Origin: Actinomadura mexicana | GTDB lineage: Bacteria > Actinomycetota > Actinomycetes > Streptosporangiales > Streptosporangiaceae | Reading direction: 5' to 3' | Length of the DNA stretch: 64,000 nucleotides | Assembly: GCF_900188105.1 (NCBI RefSeq) | Contig: NZ_FZNP01000009.1 | Span: forward strand, 1-64,000 | Part shown: piece by piece, positions 43,350 to 50,363 of the stretch | How the letters are laid out: each line of letters opens with the position of its first letter | How positions within the stretch are numbered: the stretch's first letter is position 1 | Program-made: the position numbers and the translations under genes | Notes under the pieces: generated by a model | What the model was told of the DNA's origin: nothing | Database searches by the model: none | The model's input: the letters and a program-made list of their open reading frames with translations, nothing else

Positions 43350-43394
43350 GCGCGACGGGATCGGCCCGAAGAGGCCGCACGCCCGTCGTGTCGG
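43350..43394. repeat. Interspersed repeat R2, copy c
   Basis: GCGCGACGGGATCGGCCCG, then AGGCCGCACGCCCGTCGTG. It follows the defence pair directly. The rest of 43304-43572 shows no gene. Confidence 0.6.
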
Positions 43395-43572
43395 CACCGG
43401 CCGCCGGCGGCCGCGGAGCGGGCGCCCTTGAAGACGTAGAGAAAGTTCTCATCCGGCGGGCAGGACCCTCGAATGATCTTGAATTCTGGGTACGCGTCAG
43501 CCCCTGAGTTGCCTGGTCAGGGGCCTTGTGGCGGCAGCTCAGGGGCCGACGTTTACCGGTGTTCGGTGGCGT

Positions 43573-43779
43573 TCACCTCTGACGCCATGGCCACGCCTTC
43601 GTGAGGGTGATCTGCTCGCGCAGTTGGTGAACGTCGGGGGCCGACAGGAGGTGGTCGCCGGTCGGTAGGGAGATCATCGCCCACCACTCCCCCGTGGCCT
43701 CGCCGTACCAGGCTTGGACGCCGGGGAACATCTCGGCGAGGACTTGCGCGGCCCGCCTGGTCTCAGCGTTGCCGCTCAT
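43573..43779 (-). CDS. Small AICE protein, unknown
   Basis: The 68-residue product (GNAETRRAAQVLAEMFPGVQAW, then GEWWAMISLPTGDHLLSAPDVHQLREQI) has a compact alpha/beta look with many tryptophans. It overlaps the end of the preceding gene by 17 bases, as last gene of a three-gene minus-strand unit. Small proteins of this kind are common in AICE of actinomycetes; function unknown. Confidence 0.7.
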   Translation of the reverse strand: MSGNAETRRAAQVLAEMFPGVQAWYGEATGEWWAMISLPTGDHLLSAPDVHQLREQITLTKAWPWRQR

Positions 43780-44155
43780 GGCGACGAGCCTTCCGGGAGT
43801 TCGGCTGGTGAAGTCGGCCCCAAAGGATGCGCTCGACTTCGGTGACTGCGAGGTCTAGGTCGGCGCATGGGATGGGGCGGGCGCTGTTGCGGGCGAGGTA
43901 GACCCATCGGCCGAAGTGGGTGGCGCTGAGTTCTTCGGTGGCCGGCGCGTGCTTGGTCGGGCCGACGCGCAGTGTTGCCGGGGAGACGTGGAAGCGGCGG
44001 TTTGTGCGCCATCCCTGGGCGGCGAGTGCCTCGGCGAGGCGGTCAAGGTGCCACATGGCCTTGCGGTCCTGGCGGTCTCTGGTGCCGAACCAGCGGATGA
44101 AGCGGCGGGCGCGGCGTCCCCATAGCCGTAAGGTCACGGCGGATTCGTCGATCAT
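43763..44155 (-). CDS. AICE hypothetical protein
   Basis: The 130-residue product has basic N-terminal helices (LRLWGRRARRFIRWFGTRDRQDRKAMWHLDRLAEALAAQG) and then a beta-rich part (FHVSPATLRVGPTKHAPATEELSATHFGRWVYLARN). ATG at 44155 overlaps the upstream stop by four bases (ATGA), which fixes the start. The longer frame to 44230 is not used. Family not recognised. Confidence 0.75.
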   Translation of the reverse strand: MIDESAVTLRLWGRRARRFIRWFGTRDRQDRKAMWHLDRLAEALAAQGWRTNRRFHVSPATLRVGPTKHAPATEELSATHFGRWVYLARNSARPIPCADLDLAVTEVERILWGRLHQPNSRKARRHERQR

Positions 44156-44562
44156 GCGTCGCTCTCCCTGGCGAGAGCGAGGACGCGTCCGATGCGGTCG
44201 GCTGCCAGCTCGGTCTCCCACAGCGGGCACAGCGGTTCAAGCTCCGGCTCGGAGCCGCGGGACGGACCGGACCAGACCCAGTGCCACCACAGGTCGCGGT
44301 CGGGGGCGTGCGGGTGGCATCTGACTTCTTGGCGTAGGCCGGGGCTCAGTACCTGGCCTAGGGCGTTGTCGGGTGCGGGCTCCCCTGCGAGGTTCACGGC
44401 CATCACCGCGCCGTGTCCCCATGGCTTAGCGGCTAAGCCGCGCTGATCCAGGGCGGCTATCAAGGCGAGTGCTGCATCTCGCCATTCGCGTGGGTTGCCG
44501 CCTGGTGGACGGGGGTGGGTGTCTGTCGCGTCCGGCGTCGGGGCCTCTGGGGGAACGGGCAT
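44152..44562 (-). CDS. AICE hypothetical protein
   Basis: The 136-residue product has a proline-rich head, a helix (WRDAALALIAALDQRG), and a later part with WWHWVWSG and ELEPLCPLWETELAADRIGRVLAL. ATG at 44562 follows AAGGA. It is the first gene of a minus-strand unit of three overlapping genes. About 100 bases upstream lie AAGTAC/GTACTT operators that it shares with the divergent monooxygenase/XRE pair. Confidence 0.75.
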   Translation of the reverse strand: MPVPPEAPTPDATDTHPRPPGGNPREWRDAALALIAALDQRGLAAKPWGHGAVMAVNLAGEPAPDNALGQVLSPGLRQEVRCHPHAPDRDLWWHWVWSGPSRGSEPELEPLCPLWETELAADRIGRVLALARESDA

Positions 44563-44657
44563 AAGGGTTCCTTCGGACGGTCTTCTGCGAGGTTAATCGG
44601 CCAGCTCATCGCGATGATCTTGCTGGTCAGAGCCCGATCAACGTGGATTGATATTCA

Positions 44658-44720
44658 AAGTACGGGTACAGTACTTCAAGTACAAGTCACTTCGCGTACT
44701 TGCGCCGCACAATAAGTACT
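44658..44720. promoter_or_regulatory. Cluster of AAGTAC/GTACTT half-sites (operator region 1)
   Basis: Five half-sites in about 60 bases: AAGTAC at 44658, GTACTT at 44671, AAGTAC at 44678, GTACTT at 44696 and AAGTAC at 44714. They form overlapping palindromes, including GTACTT-C-AAGTAC. The cluster sits between two divergent gene units. The same motif recurs after the XRE gene. Binding by the XRE protein is inferred. Confidence 0.75.
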
Positions 44721-44751
44721 GATCTCGTAGAGGCGACGAAGGAGGATGCCG

Positions 44752-45060
44752 ATGTTCGGCTTGATGGTCCGGTTCACCTGCAAGAACGAAGAGAGCGCCG
44801 GTAGGTTCGATCAGCTGGTCTCCGAGACGATCGGCAAGATCGAGACGGAAGAGCCGGGCACGCTGATCTACGCGGTGCACAAGGTCGACGGGCAGCCGCT
44901 GCAGAGGATCTTCTATGAGCTATACCGGGACCGGGCGGCCTTCGACGTGCACGAGGAGCAGGACCACGTCCGGCGCTTCCTCGGTGCCCGTGATGACCTG
45001 CTCGCCTCGGTGGAGGTCGACTGGTTGGGCCTCCAAGTAGGCAAGGGAACGACAGGGTGA
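44752..45060 (+). CDS. Antibiotic-biosynthesis-monooxygenase fold protein
   Basis: The 102-residue protein is a ferredoxin-like dimeric alpha/beta-barrel (ABM/quinol monooxygenase type): MFGLMVRFTCKNEESAGRFDQLVSE, PGTLIYAVHKVDGQPLQRIFYELYRDRAAFDVHEEQDHVRRFL. The ATG at 44752 has AGGAGG with six bases of spacing; an ATG at 44746 touches the AGGAGG and is unlikely. The stop overlaps the XRE start by four bases (GTGA). Inside a conjugative element this fold may sense a metabolite or serve as partner of the regulator; this is inference. Confidence 0.82.
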   Translation: MFGLMVRFTCKNEESAGRFDQLVSETIGKIETEEPGTLIYAVHKVDGQPLQRIFYELYRDRAAFDVHEEQDHVRRFLGARDDLLASVEVDWLGLQVGKGTTG

Positions 45061-46259
45061 GCACTGAGTATCAAAGGGCGCTCGGACGGCGGATCGCTCA
45101 GGAGCGCAAGCGGCGAGGGCTGTCTCAGCCTGAGCTGGCGCGGCTGATCGACAGGTCCGTTGCCTGGGTCTCCCAGGTCGAGCGCGGCGTGCGCAAGGTC
45201 GACCGCATGTCGGTCTTGGAGAAGGTCGCCGAGGTGCTGGAGCTTCCGCTCTCGGAGTTGGCGGCCGAAGCTCCGGTTGTCGCCGCGTCGAGTGAGGAAA
45301 TGCCGGGGTCGGCCGGGCTACGGCTGGTCCTGTCGGGTGCTCACTCGCTTCGGGCCATGCTGCACTCGGCTCCCGTCCCGCCGACGGCGGAGATCAAGCC
45401 GCGAGTCGACCGGGCTTGGGAACTGACGCATGGGAGCCACTATGTAGAGCTGGCTGACCTGCTCCGGGGCCTGGTGCCTGCCCTGGAAACCGCGGTGCGG
45501 TCGGCGCCGGAAGAGCGACGGGCAGAGCTGTTCAACCTGCTGGCGGCGACCTATCAAGCCTGCTCGGCGGCCCTGTCCAAGCTCAACGAACCGGAAGCGT
45601 CATGGATCGCCGCTGACCGCGCCATCGTCGCGGCCGAGCGTGCGGGCGATCCGCTGATGATGGCCGCCGGCGCCTTCCGGCTCGGGTTCGTCTTCTTGGG
45701 AGCGCGGCACTTCGACCAGGCCGAGGAGAACGCCCGGACGGCCACTGACGCGCTGTGGTTCCTGGTCGATCAGGGCAAGCCGGAAGCCATGTCCCTGTGG
45801 GGCGGGCTGACGTTGCAGCGGGCTATGGCCGCGGCGCGGCTCAATCAGGCGGACGTGGCATATGAGCATCTCGCGCGGGCTCGTGAAGTGGCTGAACGGC
45901 TCGGAAGCGGTCGCAACGACTACAACACCGAGTTTGGCCCGGCGAATGTCGTCCTGCATGAGGTCACCCTGGCGGTAGAGCTGGGAGACGCCGGCCACGC
46001 CCTTCGCGCCGGGAGCGAAGTCGATACCTCGATGTTGTCCCGTGAGCGCCGGGCAAGGCTGCAGGTCGACCTCGCGCGTGCGCACGCCCAGCGGCGGCAG
46101 GTCGATGGGGCTGTTGCGGCCCTGCTGGAGGCGGAGTCGATCACGCCGGAGCAGGTACGGAACCACCGGGTCGTGCGTCAGGTCGTGTCCGATCTACTGA
46201 CGATGCAGGACCCGCCGTCTCCTGACCTGCGAGAACTCGCGGAGAGAGTGGGCGCGTAG
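45057..46259 (+). CDS. XRE-type regulator with C-terminal helical repeat domain
   Basis: The 400-residue protein has an N-terminal HTH (about 8-62: GRRIAQERKRRGLSQPELARLIDRSVAWVSQVERGVRKV) and a long helical domain (about 100-390) with TPR-like repeats (FNLLAATYQACSAALSKLNEPEASWIAADRAIVAAERAGD, LVDLARAHAQ-like). Such regulators respond to small molecules or peptides. It is coupled to the ABM gene and flanked on both sides by AAGTAC/GTACTT palindromes, which are probably its own operators. With no KorSA gene in the element, it is the best candidate for its master switch. Confidence 0.88.
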   Translation: MSTEYQRALGRRIAQERKRRGLSQPELARLIDRSVAWVSQVERGVRKVDRMSVLEKVAEVLELPLSELAAEAPVVAASSEEMPGSAGLRLVLSGAHSLRAMLHSAPVPPTAEIKPRVDRAWELTHGSHYVELADLLRGLVPALETAVRSAPEERRAELFNLLAATYQACSAALSKLNEPEASWIAADRAIVAAERAGDPLMMAAGAFRLGFVFLGARHFDQAEENARTATDALWFLVDQGKPEAMSLWGGLTLQRAMAAARLNQADVAYEHLARAREVAERLGSGRNDYNTEFGPANVVLHEVTLAVELGDAGHALRAGSEVDTSMLSRERRARLQVDLARAHAQRRQVDGAVAALLEAESITPEQVRNHRVVRQVVSDLLTMQDPPSPDLRELAERVGA

Positions 46260-46262
46260 AAA

Positions 46263-46292
46263 AAGTACGTCTTCTAGTACTCAAAGTACTAG
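46263..46292. promoter_or_regulatory. AAGTAC/AGTACT palindromes after the XRE gene (operator region 2)
   Basis: AAGTAC at 46263, then CTAGTACT-CAA-AGTACTAG (46274-46292), a perfect 8-bp-arm palindrome. It begins four bases past the XRE stop codon and could control the downstream transfer operon. The motif equals that of operator region 1. Confidence 0.75.
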
Positions 46293-46313
46293 TAGAAACT
46301 CTGAGTACCGGGT

Positions 46314-46451
46314 AGCGTTCGTGTTGATGCTGAAGCACTCCTGCTGGAGGTGAAGGCCCAACACGAACGCTCTTCGCGTTTCAGGGGCGCAAGGCCGCTC
46401 TTGGACGGCGAAACAGGCCACTAATGAAAGTGGCCTGAGCGGGAGACCCGC
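46314..46451 (+). other. Hairpin-rich non-coding segment upstream of the transfer genes
   Basis: Three structures follow each other. AGCGTTCGTGTTG pairs perfectly with CAACACGAACGCT (46314-46326 and 46359-46371) around a loop with its own CTCC-TGCT-GGAG hairpin. Next comes CAGGCCACT-AATGAA-AGTGGCCTG (46414-46437), then GCGGG-AGA-CCCGC (46439-46451). There is no open frame through it. Candidates are a replication origin, a transfer locus (clt), or a regulatory RNA or leader for the operon starting at 46573. Confidence 0.65.
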
Positions 46452-46572
46452 CCAGGCCGGATGCGGTTAGCACCCTAGTTGGCGCTTCGATGCTACCTCG
46501 TTCGTCCTGATGGCGTGTGCTCCCTTCGACCCGTAACGCCTGCTCAGCAGGCGGACGAGAGGTGTACTCAGC

Positions 46573-46920
46573 ATGCGCAACATTCCTGTCGACGTCTCCG
46601 CCCTCACCTTCGTGTGCGTGTCCGCGCCGCGTCCCAAGGTGCTCAACCAGGAAACGGGCGAGGTCAAGGTTGACCGCGACGGACAGACGGTTTTCACAGT
46701 GGGTCTGTCGGCCGCCGACGCCATGGGGCGGGTCGACCTGCTCAACATCTCGGTGACCGGCGACCAGTCGGTGACGATCGGGGAGGTCGTCACGCCGGTG
46801 GGCCTCGTCGCGTTCCCCTGGGAGGCGGTTCTCGGCGGTGAGAAGCGGTGGGGCGTCGCCTTCCGCGCTACCCGTGTCGTCCCCGTCTCCTTGGGGTCGG
46901 CTTCGTCGGACGTGGCCTGA
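46573..46920 (+). CDS. SCO3933-family regulatory protein
   Basis: The 115-residue protein opens with MRNIPVDVSALTFVCVSAPRPKV and continues ETGEVKVDRDGQTVFTVGLSA, LNISVTGD, VGLVAFPWEAVLGG and WGVAFRATRVVPV. This matches the small beta-rich proteins of the SCO3933 type that precede the transfer gene in Streptomyces integrative elements. Function is not established. The ATG follows GAGAGG. It begins a plus-strand set that runs without clear breaks to the integrase. Confidence 0.82.
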   Translation: MRNIPVDVSALTFVCVSAPRPKVLNQETGEVKVDRDGQTVFTVGLSAADAMGRVDLLNISVTGDQSVTIGEVVTPVGLVAFPWEAVLGGEKRWGVAFRATRVVPVSLGSASSDVA

Positions 46921-46934
46921 ACGGGGCTGCCGTC

Positions 46935-48275
46935 ATGACTGACTTCGTCCTGGTGCTCGGGGTCCTGGCCGCTGCGGCGGCCGGGCTCTGGGCCTGGCGC
47001 CGGTCCCACCCGGTGTCGTTCTGGTACGGCATCGGGTTCCCGGCCCGTGCGGTGCTGGTGTACCTGACGTGGCATCACGTCGCCTCGGGCTGCAAGTTGA
47101 CCCGCAACCGGCGGCGGTTCCGCCTCACTCTCGACGCCATCCCCGTGGTCGGGCCCGCTTCCCGGTCCGCGGCGACGGTGGTCGAGCACAAGCGGCGGGT
47201 TCGGCGGATCGACGTCGAACGCCCTCCCCGCCTCGGCATCCTGCGGCCTACCCGGCTCGGATGGCGGATGCGGCTGCGCCTGCACGACGGCCAGGTCCCC
47301 GCCGACTACGAGAAAGCCGCGGAGGGCATCGCGCACGCCTGGCGCGTCCACTCCGTCCGGGTGGTCGACGTCCGGCCCGGCCGGGTCACCCTGTGGGCCA
47401 CGATGCGTGACCCGCTGGTCGATGTAGCCACCATCCCGGAAACCGGTGAGCTGCTGACCGTGCGCCCAGGGAAGCTGGAGAACGGCCGTGACTGGGTGAT
47501 CGACTTCCGCACGGTCCCGCACTGGCTCAACGTCGGCGCGACTCAATCGGGGAAGTCGAACCTGGCCAACGCCCTGCTCAAGGGCTTGGCGCCGCAACCG
47601 GTCGCCCTGGCGGGCTTCGACCTCAAAGGCGGCGTCGAGTTCACCCCCTACGCGCCTCGTCTCTCGGCGCTGGCCACGACCCGCAAAGAGTCGGTCGATC
47701 TGCTGGCCGATCTGGTGGGCGAGGTCGAGAACCGCATGGCCACCTGCCGCGCCTTTGGTGCGCGCAACGTGTGGACGCTGCCGGAGGATTTGCGGCCGAT
47801 GCCCATCGTGGTCCTGGTGGACGAGGTCGCCGAACTGTTCCTCATGGCAGACAAGAGCGAGAAGGACGAGGTGTCGCGTACGGCTACCGCGCTGCTGCGG
47901 GTGGCTCAGCTCGGGCGGGCGTTCGCGGTCTACCTGGTCGTGTGCGGGCAACGCGTCGGCTCCGACCTGGGGCCGGGCGTCACGGCGCTGCGGGCCCAGT
48001 TGTCGGGGCGGGTGTGCCACCGGGTCAACGACCCGGAGACGGCGAACATGGCGCTCGGCGACCTCGACCCCGCCGCCCTGGACGCCGCACGCGTTATCGC
48101 GGCCGAGACTCCGGGGGTGTGCATCGTCGCGGGGCAGGACGGCTCGTGGCACCGGGCCCGCTCGGTCTACGTCCCCGAACACGAGGCCGAGCAGGCCGCG
48201 CGCGACTTCGCGCACCTGACCCCGGACTGGGAGACCCTCGTCGGCTCCGCCCCAATCGTCCGCCCAGCCGCGTAA
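46935..48275 (+). CDS. traSA: FtsK/SpoIIIE-type DNA translocase, TraSA-like conjugal transfer protein
   Basis: The 446-residue protein has two N-terminal membrane segments, then a motor domain: Walker A GATQSGKSNLANALL (about residue 202), Walker B PIVVLVDEVAELF (about 290) and GQRVGSDLGPGVTALRAQLSG. AICE transfer double-stranded DNA between mycelial cells with this single hexameric pump. ATG at 46935 is 14 bases after the preceding stop; the open frame that begins upstream is not used. It is the central transfer gene of the element. Confidence 0.92.
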   Translation: MTDFVLVLGVLAAAAAGLWAWRRSHPVSFWYGIGFPARAVLVYLTWHHVASGCKLTRNRRRFRLTLDAIPVVGPASRSAATVVEHKRRVRRIDVERPPRLGILRPTRLGWRMRLRLHDGQVPADYEKAAEGIAHAWRVHSVRVVDVRPGRVTLWATMRDPLVDVATIPETGELLTVRPGKLENGRDWVIDFRTVPHWLNVGATQSGKSNLANALLKGLAPQPVALAGFDLKGGVEFTPYAPRLSALATTRKESVDLLADLVGEVENRMATCRAFGARNVWTLPEDLRPMPIVVLVDEVAELFLMADKSEKDEVSRTATALLRVAQLGRAFAVYLVVCGQRVGSDLGPGVTALRAQLSGRVCHRVNDPETANMALGDLDPAALDAARVIAAETPGVCIVAGQDGSWHRARSVYVPEHEAEQAARDFAHLTPDWETLVGSAPIVRPAA

Positions 48276-48372
48276 ACACCTCTCCTTCCCCCCACCTTCC
48301 TGGCTTGGCGTGAGCCCTGATCACGCCACGTCCTTACCCGACCCATGTCCGAAACCGGTCCTGGAGACTCCC

Positions 48373-48663
48373 GTGGCTACCCGCGTCCTCGCCGTTCGTC
48401 CTCGGCTCATCCCCGTCCTGTCCGCCTCGGTCCCGGTATCGTCCCGGCCGTCCGCTGTCTCGTCCTCGTCCTCGTCGAGCCGCCGGCCGGTGCGCGTTGT
48501 GTGGGACGAGTTGCGGAGCCTGGACGTCGCGGTCTGTGGCTCTTGCACCGAGTCGTCCGCCTCGTCCGGGTCCGGCAAGGTCGACGCCTGGGCCGACGCG
48601 CACATATGTGATGCCGAACTGGTCGCGCTGCTCGCCCTCGTCAGTTCCCAGCGGGCGGCGTGA
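48373..48663 (+). CDS. Small AICE protein with serine-rich middle
   Basis: The 96-residue product has a serine-rich stretch, then VRVVWDELRSLDVAVCGSCTESS and VDAWADAHICDAELVALLALV. Three cysteines are present. The GTG at 48373 has GGAG at six bases, so it is chosen over the upstream GTG at 48310. Its TGA overlaps the next ATG/GTG start. Unknown function; similar small genes sit between tra and spd genes of related elements. Confidence 0.65.
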   Translation: MATRVLAVRPRLIPVLSASVPVSSRPSAVSSSSSSSRRPVRVVWDELRSLDVAVCGSCTESSASSGSGKVDAWADAHICDAELVALLALVSSQRAA

Positions 48664-49526
48664 TGCGGCGGCTTGCCGGGGCGGTGGCCGACTCCGCGCC
48701 GGTGGTGGTCCTGGCCGGGATCGCGGCGGCCGGGTCGTTCACCCACATCCGCGACACCGCCACCGAGCACGGGCAGCGCGGGTGGATGGCCTGGGCCATC
48801 GCGGTCTGCATCGACCTGACCTGTGTCATGGCCGCCGCGGAACGCCGACGGGACAAGAGCACCGGGCGGGAGACGGGGCGGTTGTCGTGGCCGACCGTGG
48901 TCCTGGTCGGCGGGATCCTGCTTTCCCTCGCCGCCAACCTCGCCCAAGCCGACCCCTCGGTGTGGGGCTGGATCACTGCAGGGACACCGGCGGGCGCATT
49001 CCTGGTCGCGGTGTCGATGCTGGAACGCCGAAAGGCCGGCACCCCGGCGGCGGCTCACACCTCACCCGTCCCCGAGTCCTTCGGCCATCCCGACCCGGCC
49101 CCGGTCCCGTCCGTCTCGTCCTCGTCCGACTCGTCCTCGACGCCGTCCCGGTGGGTGGTCTGGGAGGACGAACGCCCCACCGTCGCCGCTGCCGTCCCCG
49201 CTCCGCAGGACGAACCCCGCGACCGCGACGAGCAGGACGGCCAGACCTCCATCCCTGTCCCTGTCCCTGGTCCCGCCGACCAGTCCCCCGCGACACCGTC
49301 CGACCCGCAGTATCCCCCGCCGTCTGCTTCGTCCTCGTCGCCCGCTGCGGCAGGCCCGCTGGTCGACTTCGCGCGCCGCGTCGCCACCGAGCACGAAAGC
49401 CGGCACGGGCGCCCGATCACCCGCGACGCGCTGCGCGCACGGCTCGGCGTCTCCAACCAACTCGCCTCAGACCTGCTCCGCCAACTCCGCACCGAACAGC
49501 CCCACGCAACCGCGTCCGTCTCCTGA
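48663..49526 (+). CDS. spdB: SpdB-like (DUF2637) membrane protein with C-terminal HTH-like part
   Basis: The 287-residue protein has four transmembrane helices (about 8-110: VVVLAGIAAAGSFTHI, AWAIAVCIDLTCVMAAA, PTVVLVGGILLSLAANLA, TAGTPAGAFLVAVSML), a serine/proline-rich cytoplasmic linker, and a C-terminal domain (LVDFARRVATEHESRHGRPITRDALRARLGVSNQLASDLLRQLR) resembling a helix-turn-helix. DUF2637/SpdB proteins help spread transferred DNA through the recipient mycelium. The ATG at 48663 overlaps the preceding stop; GTG at 48660 is a possible alternative. Confidence 0.82.
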   Translation: MRRLAGAVADSAPVVVLAGIAAAGSFTHIRDTATEHGQRGWMAWAIAVCIDLTCVMAAAERRRDKSTGRETGRLSWPTVVLVGGILLSLAANLAQADPSVWGWITAGTPAGAFLVAVSMLERRKAGTPAAAHTSPVPESFGHPDPAPVPSVSSSSDSSSTPSRWVVWEDERPTVAAAVPAPQDEPRDRDEQDGQTSIPVPVPGPADQSPATPSDPQYPPPSASSSSPAAAGPLVDFARRVATEHESRHGRPITRDALRARLGVSNQLASDLLRQLRTEQPHATASVS

Positions 49527-49543
49527 CCCTGGAGGAACCAGCC

Positions 49544-49954
49544 ATGACCTCGTCCACCGTCCCGACCGGCCAGACCTCCCTTCCCGTGCCCGGTGACCTG
49601 TTCGCACGTCACCAGACCATCGCCGGCCTGCGCGCCCTCGCCGACTTCCTGGAGGCCAACCCCGCCGTTCCGGTCAACGAGTACGGCAGGGAGTACAACG
49701 TCTACACCCACGCCGAGGACGAGACCGCAGCGGTCGCCATGGTCGACCAGGTCGCCGCGCTCCTAGGCGCCGAAGTCACCGACACCCGCGCCCACGGCGG
49801 CCACTACAGCGCCGAAAAGACCTTCGGCCGCATCACCTACGGCGTCGTCCACGTTCCCCAGCGACGCCACGACGAATACGCCGCCTACACCAGCTACCGC
49901 GACAACATCCGCCTCGACCCCGACCAGGACGACGACGAGGGACAGGCGGCCTGA
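49544..49954 (+). CDS. AICE hypothetical protein
   Basis: The 136-residue product has a helix rich in alanine and leucine (RHQTIAGLRALADFLEANPAVPVNEYGREYNVY), a beta/alpha part (TAAVAMVDQVAALLGAEVTDTRAHGGHYSAEKTFGRITYGVVHVP) and an acidic tail. ATG at 49544 follows GGAGGAAC. The stop codon shares a base with the next start. I recall similar proteins in actinomycete elements, none with a known role. Confidence 0.78.
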   Translation: MTSSTVPTGQTSLPVPGDLFARHQTIAGLRALADFLEANPAVPVNEYGREYNVYTHAEDETAAVAMVDQVAALLGAEVTDTRAHGGHYSAEKTFGRITYGVVHVPQRRHDEYAAYTSYRDNIRLDPDQDDDEGQAA

Positions 49955-50094
49955 TGACCATCGACCAGTACCCGGCGCCCTCCCGCCCGCTCACCCGGTC
50001 GGTCGTGGGCTGGGTGTGCGGGACGTGCGGCGGGGGCGGGGTCGCCTCCGACGGGTCCACCTGCCCCGACTGCAACGGCCACGGCCACACCTGA
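49954..50094 (+). CDS. Small CxxC zinc-ribbon-like protein (46 residues)
   Basis: The ATG shares its A with the preceding TGA. The peptide has CGTCGGGG and CPDCNGHGH: two CxxC pairs spaced like a DnaJ-type zinc finger, so one zinc ion is likely bound. It may be a DNA-binding or Rep-accessory protein. The strict coupling to both neighbours supports it as a real gene. Confidence 0.7.
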   Translation: MTIDQYPAPSRPLTRSVVGWVCGTCGGGGVASDGSTCPDCNGHGHT

Positions 50095-50109
50095 CAGAAG
50101 GGGCACCCG

Positions 50110-50265
50110 ATGTTCCTGCGCCGCTGCGCCTTCGCCTGCTTCTGGCTGGTCCTGGGCCTGTTCGCCCTCCGCCATCCCGAATCCGCCGCGCAGGCCATTC
50201 GCGCTCTCTTCGAGGGCCTGGCCCTGCTCGCCGACGCGCTCTCGCTGCTGGTCTCGGCGTTCTAG
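50110..50265 (+). CDS. Small membrane protein (51 residues)
   Basis: The frame ATG 50110 to TAG 50263-50265 follows AAGGGG. Two hydrophobic stretches (CAFACFWLVLGLFALRH and LFEGLALLADALSLLVSAF) suggest a hairpin or amphipathic membrane peptide. No family known. Its place between spd-like genes and rep suggests a spread or entry-exclusion role, which is only a guess. Confidence 0.6.
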   Translation: MFLRRCAFACFWLVLGLFALRHPESAAQAIRALFEGLALLADALSLLVSAF

Positions 50266-50363
50266 CTCCGCCCCCGGCGTGGCCGCACAAGCCGCCAAGC
50301 ACACATGGCCACGCCGGGGCCATCCCCCGCCCATCCCATAGACAGGCAGGAGAAGCGTTCATC

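Noticed and set aside
46314..46451. Retron or group II intron RNA
   Set aside because: There is no reverse transcriptase gene nearby and no intron domain pattern; hairpins fit origin or leader functions better.
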